Assembly (NCBI GenBank): GCA_017623265.1
Contig: JAGAPM010000083.1
Location: forward strand, 1-10,790
From: Lentisphaeria bacterium
GTDB lineage: Bacteria; Verrucomicrobiota; Lentisphaeria; Victivallales; UBA1829
Length of the DNA: 10,790 bases
Direction of reading: 5' to 3'
Shown here piece by piece: positions 5,875 through 10,790 of this stretch; within the stretch, counting starts at the first letter, position 1, and each line of letters starts with the position of its first letter. The notes below the pieces were generated by a model. The model was not told the origin of the DNA. It made no database searches and was given only the letters and a program-made list of their open reading frames with translations. Both the position numbers and the translations under genes were made by a program.

Positions 5875-8157
5875 ATGATGAGGAAAAAATAGATTGCGTT
5901 TGTTACGATGCTCCTGTGCCTGTTTGTTGCTGCAATGAGTTATGCAGAGACCGGAAGTCTGACGGACCGGGTCAGAGATACGGCACTCCCCGCCCTGGAC
6001 CGGATCCGGGCACTGCAGGAATACTCCCGTTCGCCCGAAGGAAAAAAAGATCCCATGGCAATCGTGACGATTGGGGAACAACTTCTCGCCGGAAAGCTCA
6101 CTCCCCGGGAATTTGAAGCACTGGTGTGCCGTCTGTTGATCCCCCAGGTGACCCGCACCATGAAACGGCAGGATCTGGCGGAAAAATATCACCGTGCCGT
6201 CCTTGCCCGTCCGCAGGTGGATTCGCAGTATAAGATCGAAGCGGTCAAAAACTTGTGTGTGTATCTGGCGCAGCGGAATGATTATGCTGCGGCGTTTCAG
6301 CTCGTAAAAGATGCGCTCTCCTTTGAAGGTCTTAAGCCGGAACAGGTCGTTCCGCTGTATAAAATCCATGTCCGACTGTTGAAATGGCAGGGGAAACACG
6401 GAGAAGCCGAAACCTTCCTCCGGAGCCGGATCAACGATCAGAACAAAAAAGAAATGCTCATTGCTCTGGCGGAACTCCACTCCTATTTCCGGGATTGGGA
6501 TAAAGCGCACGCCGTGTATCTGGAGGCGGGATTACCCCGGAAAGCGCTTGCCGTTTATGAGTCCGCCGATCATATAAAAGCCCGTAATTTTGCTCTTAAA
6601 GTTCTTGAAGATGAACAGGATTACGATGAACCGTTCCGGGGATCTCTGCTGTATCTCTTCCTGGATCCCGGCCAGGAAAATACTGCCATCCGGAAAAAGT
6701 ACGCCCACCTGATGAAATATGCCGGCACAGCCCAATACTGGCGGGTCATGTATTCCCTGAAAGGCGCTGCGATCGCCCGGGACTATGACCGGATGTTTGA
6801 GATCCTCAACGCCCTGAAAGCACACGAAAATTATACCTTCAGCGAAGACATCGCCAAAATCCTGTTCATTTATGCGCTCGAAAACCGCCGGTTCGATACG
6901 CTGTCTGCCCTGAAAACTGAAATTGCCGCAAGCCGGATCAATAAAAAGAGCAAAGATACCCTGCTGATTGCCGCAGATTGTTTTCTGACAATCAAAGAAG
7001 ACAAGCCCGGTGCATTCCAGGCGTTCTGCAAAGATTACAAGTTCCCGGAGATGGCTCCGAAGGAACGCGCCGACCTGTACCTCGCTCTTGCTTCCTTTGC
7101 TCTCAACGGCGGTATGAATACGGTGTCCGCCGAGATCCACAAGGCGTATCAGGATCTTTATAAACATCTGCCCTGTAAGACTTATACCGTTCCTTTCAGC
7201 GATAAACCGGTCATGGGTCTCCATGGTTTCCTTTCCCTCAAAAAGATGCCTCAACCTCAGTTCATGGACCGGAAATTCGGCGGCAGTATGGACTTCCTGT
7301 CAACAGATGTTTCCACCGGCGAACGCAGTGGCGCAGTCCCGAGCAAAGCGAAGGATGGCGAGCCCTACCGCCCCTCTGAACTGCGGATGGTATGCGATCC
7401 GTACGGAATCCATATTCTGTTCCGGGCGTTCGACAGCAAAGCGAAAGCCATCGAAGCCGGGCTTGCCGGAGCGGGCAGTTTTGAGATGTATCTTGCGCCC
7501 GGCGGGGATCAGCCCTACTACTGCCCCCTGCCGGATACGGGCAACAGGGCGGTCCAGATCTGGAACACAACTTACAATACCCCCCAGTGGCGGCGTCTGG
7601 ATGTTCATGGCAAGACCAATTTTGATGTAAGAACGGAAACGGTCTTTACGGAAGACGGTTACTATGTCTATCTGTTTTTTGCGTGGGATAAGTTCTACGA
7701 TAAACTGCCGGAAAAAGGCGATCTCTGGGACTTTGAGAATATCCACTGGTCCCGCTTCGGCGGTCATTCCTGGAACGGGATCAAGACCATCCACGGAAGA
7801 TCCAGCTGGGGAAAACTGGCGTTTGAGATCTCCGACGACCAGATGCGCCGGATCAAACGCAACCTGATCGCCAAAGCCCGAAAAGCATATCTGCAGGAGA
7901 AACGGACCACCCACACCTACCACGGCGAAGTCGATCGCTGGGCAAAAGATCGTTATGCGGGCGATCCGGACTTTTACAAGGAAAAAGTCGCCCCCCTGAT
8001 CCGGCAGCTGGATTCCTATCTGCCCCTCGTGACCGTGGAGATGGATGATGCCACCGTGGACAAACTCTTCCACGAGGCCGTTCCCGGCTGGTTCGAGATC
8101 CGTTTCAAAATCTCCGATCTCCGGAAGGACTATCTGGAAGAGTCTCTGTTTCCGTAA
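5875..8157 (+). CDS. Secreted helical-repeat protein with C-terminal CBM9-like carbohydrate-binding region, in-frame TAG at codon 6
   Basis: Read from the ATG at 5875 through the TAG at 5890-5892, the frame encodes 760 residues beginning MMRKK-x-IAFVTM. This is a textbook signal peptide with a basic n-region, hydrophobic core and cleavage after MSYA. AAAGGA at 5860-5865 serves as ribosome site (9-nt spacing). Starting instead at the ATG at 5908 loses all basic residues and has no ribosome site. Residues about 30-430 are alpha-helical repeats resembling TPRs (for example KIEAVKNLCVYLAQRNDYAAA, split here as KIEAVKNLCV and YLAQRNDYAAA). From about 450 to 760 is a beta-rich, aromatic-rich region like family 9 carbohydrate-binding/DOMON domains (YGIHILFRAFD, FEMYLAPGG, YYVYLFFAWDKF). 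It follows the DUF4091 stop by 13 nt, so the two are an operon. Role inferred: binding or presenting a glycan for the neighbouring enzyme. Confidence 0.78.
5890..5892 (+). other. In-frame TAG codon in the signal peptide n-region
   Basis: Codons 1-6 read ATG ATG AGG AAA AAA TAG, then ATT GCG TTT GTT ACG ATG. The residues on both sides form one continuous signal peptide. An additional in-frame ATG at 5866 is too close to the ribosome site to be favoured. A Lys (AAG) or Gln (CAG) codon would be one base away. Confidence 0.85.
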
Positions 8158-8167
8158 GTTTCTGCAC

Positions 8168-9496
8168 TCAGAATGTCACGGTGACCATGGCTTCCGGGCG
8201 CAGCATGATCCGCAGGTACTGCCCCTGATATTTCAGCTGGAACGCCTGCGGCGATTTTGCATGGTTCCCAAGAACCGCACAATGGGTGCCGTCCGGATTC
8301 CGGCAGACGACACAATCAATGTCGTTCAGAACGCAGGGAGTACGGACGCCTTTCAGCAGGACGGCGCCCCGCTTGATACCGGAAAAATGTTTGAACGCAT
8401 GATACTGGACGCTGGGCGTGACCTGCTTCGTCCGGGAATGGATCTCCACCAGACCGGCGCAATCGAAGGGCCCGAGGTTCGGGTTGCCGTTTTCATCCAG
8501 CGCGCAGTTCCAGCCCACGAAAGAGGAACAGCCGTTGTTCAGGGCGCCGCTGATGGTCCGGGACCACCAGAGGATATGGCTTTCCACGGAATCCGGACGC
8601 AGGTTCGGGCCTTTCTCCGTCAGCTGGAAATCGGCTTTGAGTTCCGGATATGCCGCACGGATCTCCCGGATCATCTCCGGTTTGCCGGCATAGGGATGCC
8701 ACGCAACCGCATCGATGTTCTTCCGGACTTCCGGATCGGAAAGAATGTACTTCACCCGTTTCCACCCGCTGTAATTGTGGTCGTGGATCCAGATTTTTGT
8801 ATCAAGTCCGGCGGCGCGGAGTTTTTCCGGCAGCAGGGTTCCGGCAAGGATCCGTTCAAAGTCGGGGTGCAGTCTGCTCTGGGGCATTCTGCCGCCCTGT
8901 TCGGTTTCCGGCTCATTCTGAATGGTCAGCGCATGAATAGGGATGCCTGCAGCCTGATACGCTTTCAGATATTCCACGTAGTAATTGGCGAAGGCTTCCA
9001 GATAATCCGCCCGCATTTCGCCGCCGCAGATCTCGCCGCCGGTCTTCATCCAACCCGGGGGACTCCACGGAGAGGAGAAAACATACAGATCCTTTTGCAG
9101 TTCAAGCACTTCCTTGACAATGGGGATCAGATATTCCCGGTCACGGTCGATGGAGAAATTTTTCATCTCAATATCGTCCACCGTGTCGTTGTAGCAATAA
9201 ACTTCCGTGGAGTAGTCGCTGGATCCCACATTCAGACGGGCGATGGAAAGATCCAGACCTTCCGGCGTGAAAAGATCTTTCAACACTGCCTTGCGCTGTT
9301 CCGGGGGCAGGGTGTTGAGCATGTAGCAGGCGGCATCGGTCAGAGAAACGCCGAAGCCGAGGATCTTGTGGGATTCCTCCGCCTGATCCAGATCAAGGCA
9401 ATCCCAGCCGAAGTAGTAATCTTTTGTAAATGGCTGATTTTCACTTTCATAAGTGATGCCGGTGCTGTCGGTGACAAGGGTCTTGATCCGGGTCAT
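8168..9496 (-). CDS. GH30-family glycoside hydrolase (glucosylceramidase-like beta-glycosidase)
   Basis: This 442-residue protein has the family 30 layout: a (beta/alpha)8 barrel with a beta-sandwich made from the N-terminal strand and the C-terminal tail. Visible motifs are GFGVSLTDAACYML (47-60), ARLNVGSSDYS (86-96), SSPWSPPGWMKT (141-152), the acid/base Glu195 in TIQNEPE, and the nucleophile Glu294 in LTEKG. The tail LRPEAMVTVTF is the usual final strand. The family retaining enzymes act on beta-glucosides, beta-xylosides, fucosides or beta-1,6-glucans; the exact substrate cannot be read here. There is no signal peptide, so a cytoplasmic site is inferred. The start at 9496 has GAGGAG 8 nt upstream. 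It lies downstream of the heparinase-like gene on the same strand and has its own promoter candidate. Its 3' end converges on the CBM9-like gene with a 10-bp gap. Stop codon is TGA. Confidence 0.93.
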   Translation of the reverse strand: MTRIKTLVTDSTGITYESENQPFTKDYYFGWDCLDLDQAEESHKILGFGVSLTDAACYMLNTLPPEQRKAVLKDLFTPEGLDLSIARLNVGSSDYSTEVYCYNDTVDDIEMKNFSIDRDREYLIPIVKEVLELQKDLYVFSSPWSPPGWMKTGGEICGGEMRADYLEAFANYYVEYLKAYQAAGIPIHALTIQNEPETEQGGRMPQSRLHPDFERILAGTLLPEKLRAAGLDTKIWIHDHNYSGWKRVKYILSDPEVRKNIDAVAWHPYAGKPEMIREIRAAYPELKADFQLTEKGPNLRPDSVESHILWWSRTISGALNNGCSSFVGWNCALDENGNPNLGPFDCAGLVEIHSRTKQVTPSVQYHAFKHFSGIKRGAVLLKGVRTPCVLNDIDCVVCRNPDGTHCAVLGNHAKSPQAFQLKYQGQYLRIMLRPEAMVTVTF

Positions 9497-9561
9497 TGTG
9501 CCGTCTCCTCATGCTGTTTTTCTGTTGCAAATTTTGTACTTTTCAAACTTTCTTCTGTGCT

Positions 9562-9590
9562 ACTATACCGCCAAACCGACTGATTTACAA
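9562..9590 (-). promoter_or_regulatory. Promoter candidate for the GH30 gene
   Basis: On the minus strand, TTGTAA (9590-9585) and TATAGT (9567-9562) are separated by exactly 17 nt, about 65 nt upstream of the GH30 start at 9496. The 139-bp gap to the heparinase-like gene holds no clear terminator, so GH30 may be transcribed both from here and by read-through. Confidence 0.5.
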
Positions 9591-9635
9591 AGCAGAAAAG
9601 AAATAACTATTAGGATAAAAGAAACAGCTGCTATC

Positions 9636-10790
9636 TCACTCCACAGGCAATTTTGAATGAGGCTTTATCTTCGGAGCGGGTGTGGTCCGGGTAACGGAGG
9701 GTGATTCCGCGGTCATGGTCACGGAGAAATCCAGATTGCCGTCAGCGGGAGCGATGGCGGTGAAGGAGATCAGGACCATGCCCCGGTTCGGGGAGTCCAG
9801 ATCCTTGTTCCGCAGTTCGTCATCGGTCTGGATCAGCCACGGAGCATCGGACGTTTTACGCAGGACCAGTCTTCTGCCGTTCCGCCGCAGGAGCATGGTG
9901 CCATCCTCCCGTTCCTCGCATTTTGCAAAGGTGCAGAGCTGCCATTTGACCTTGGAACCGGGCTTCAGACCGGCAAGGGAGTCGGTAACTTTCATACCGC
10001 CATCCGGCAGCAGATTGAAGGTGCGGATCGCTTTTTTCGCATCGAATTTGTACGTCCCGCTCAGGTCGATGACCGCCTCGGTATCCGTGACTTTCCGGAA
10101 GGTTGCCTTGGCATTGACGTTCTGGCGGTGTCCGTTGATATGCAGGGTGTTATGGCTCTGGACGCCGTAGCGGAACACATTCCAGCGGGTGGAGTTCTGT
10201 CCGTAGTACCAGAGAGAGATGCCCTTTTCTTCCAGCACGCCGTACAGGTCGCCGCCCAGATCATCTGCCCAGCGGACACCATTGGTTTCAAAGCAGAATG
10301 TTCCGGCATCCATGTGACCGTGGAGGGTGTTGCCGGTGCCGCCTTTCACCGCCAGCCAGGAGGAATTTACTTTGTGACCGGACCGCATGACCGCCACAGG
10401 GTTTTCCGCCTCGTTCCCGCTGAAATAGGAAAGAGCGCCTTTGAGGTCCTTTTCCTCCGGCAGATTCATGTAGACCATCAGCAGCGGAACGTGCTGGCTC
10501 ATGCCGCGCAGGGGCTTATCCGGACGCACTTTCGCATACGTAAGAACCAGTTTCCGTTCGGTCCGGTCGAAGAACTCGGGACGCTTGAAATGATGGGCAA
10601 GGAAGGTCATCTCGAAGGAGACGCCCCGGTACATACCGCCATCCGCATGATTGAACCAGTATCCCCTCGGAGAGGTCATTGCCTGTGCGTACTCGCCCGT
10701 ATGGGAGAAGCCGGGATCAGCGGAAAGACCGAAGTCGGTATCGAACGAGTTGTCCAGCATGCCGATCAGATAACAGAGGTACAGCGTGCC
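9636..10790 (-). CDS. Heparinase II/III-family protein, 5' end beyond the window
   Basis: The minus-strand frame is open from the right edge to a TGA at 9638-9636, giving 384 residues of the C-terminal part. No start is visible: codons upstream of the ATG at 10760 remain open (GTLYLCYLIG). The visible part starts in the helical toroid (DTDFGLSADPGFSHTGEYAQ, FNHADGGMYRG). It then enters the beta-sandwich heparinase II/III domain: HGHMDAGTFCFETNGVRW followed by DDLGGDLYG, then FRYGVQSHNTLHINGHRQN. These His/Asp and SHNTL-x-INGH motifs are characteristic of heparinase II/III-type polysaccharide lyases (families such as PL12, PL15, PL17, PL21), which cut uronic-acid-containing chains by beta-elimination. 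The specific family and substrate cannot be decided without the N-terminus. It would supply unsaturated oligosaccharides, possibly to the downstream GH30. Whether it has a signal peptide is not visible. Confidence 0.85.
   Translation of the reverse strand, partial: GTLYLCYLIGMLDNSFDTDFGLSADPGFSHTGEYAQAMTSPRGYWFNHADGGMYRGVSFEMTFLAHHFKRPEFFDRTERKLVLTYAKVRPDKPLRGMSQHVPLLMVYMNLPEEKDLKGALSYFSGNEAENPVAVMRSGHKVNSSWLAVKGGTGNTLHGHMDAGTFCFETNGVRWADDLGGDLYGVLEEKGISLWYYGQNSTRWNVFRYGVQSHNTLHINGHRQNVNAKATFRKVTDTEAVIDLSGTYKFDAKKAIRTFNLLPDGGMKVTDSLAGLKPGSKVKWQLCTFAKCEEREDGTMLLRRNGRRLVLRKTSDAPWLIQTDDELRNKDLDSPNRGMVLISFTAIAPADGNLDFSVTMTAESPSVTRTTPAPKIKPHSKLPVE

Noticed and set aside
8175..8185. Palindrome gtcac-g-gtgac near the GH30 stop as terminator
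   Set aside because: It is only 5 bp, has no T run and falls inside the coding sequence for the final residues of GH30.
8045..9583. Long + strand open frame opposite GH30
   Set aside because: It overlaps the end of the CBM9-like gene and mirrors GH30, whose catalytic motifs are complete.

Overview
The window looks like a carbohydrate-degrading chromosomal region of a Lentisphaerae/Victivallales-like bacterium (phylum Lentisphaerota, gut or anaerobic habitat). This assignment is an inference from gene content: a GH127-type beta-L-arabinofuranosidase beside an AraC-type regulator, a secreted DUF4091 protein, a secreted helical-repeat protein with a CBM9-like C-terminal region, a GH30 glycosidase and a heparinase II/III-type protein. 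There is no rRNA, tRNA or housekeeping marker in the window to confirm the taxon.

Layout. Bases 1-93 are the tail of an unidentified + strand gene. Bases 111-275 hold a compact, almost completely self-complementary multi-arm structure, followed by a T-rich stretch. Then comes a PTPS/QueD-like gene (395-964, +) with a zinc-ribbon tail, closed by a clear terminator. An AraC-family regulator (1009-1785, -) is divergent from a GH127 gene (1912-3759, +), and the two share a 126-bp intergenic region with overlapping promoter candidates. After a strong terminator, a new promoter precedes a two-gene secreted operon: a DUF4091 protein (3921-5861) and a helical-repeat/CBM9-like protein (5875-8157). On the minus strand, a heparinase II/III-like gene (9636 to the right edge, 5' end cut off) is followed by a GH30 gene (8168-9496). 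The GH30 gene converges on the operon with only 10 bp between stop codons.

How the genes may work together. The two signal-peptide proteins and perhaps the lyase would bind and cut a complex glycan outside the membrane. The GH127 and GH30 enzymes have no signal peptide and would process imported oligosaccharides in the cytoplasm. The AraC regulator would sense a sugar and control at least GH127. No transporter is visible.

The most striking observation is that both genes of the secreted operon contain an in-frame TAG codon. One sits inside the conserved C-terminal part of the DUF4091 protein (5550-5552). The other sits in the n-region of the signal peptide of the next gene (5890-5892). Both genes are otherwise open and well conserved, and none of the eight visible genes ends in TAG (six TAA, two TGA). 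This suggests either amber readthrough or reassignment in this organism, or two early nonsense mutations in one operon. The second is the 111-275 multi-arm structure: a four-way junction of 62 base pairs with nearly no unpaired bases.
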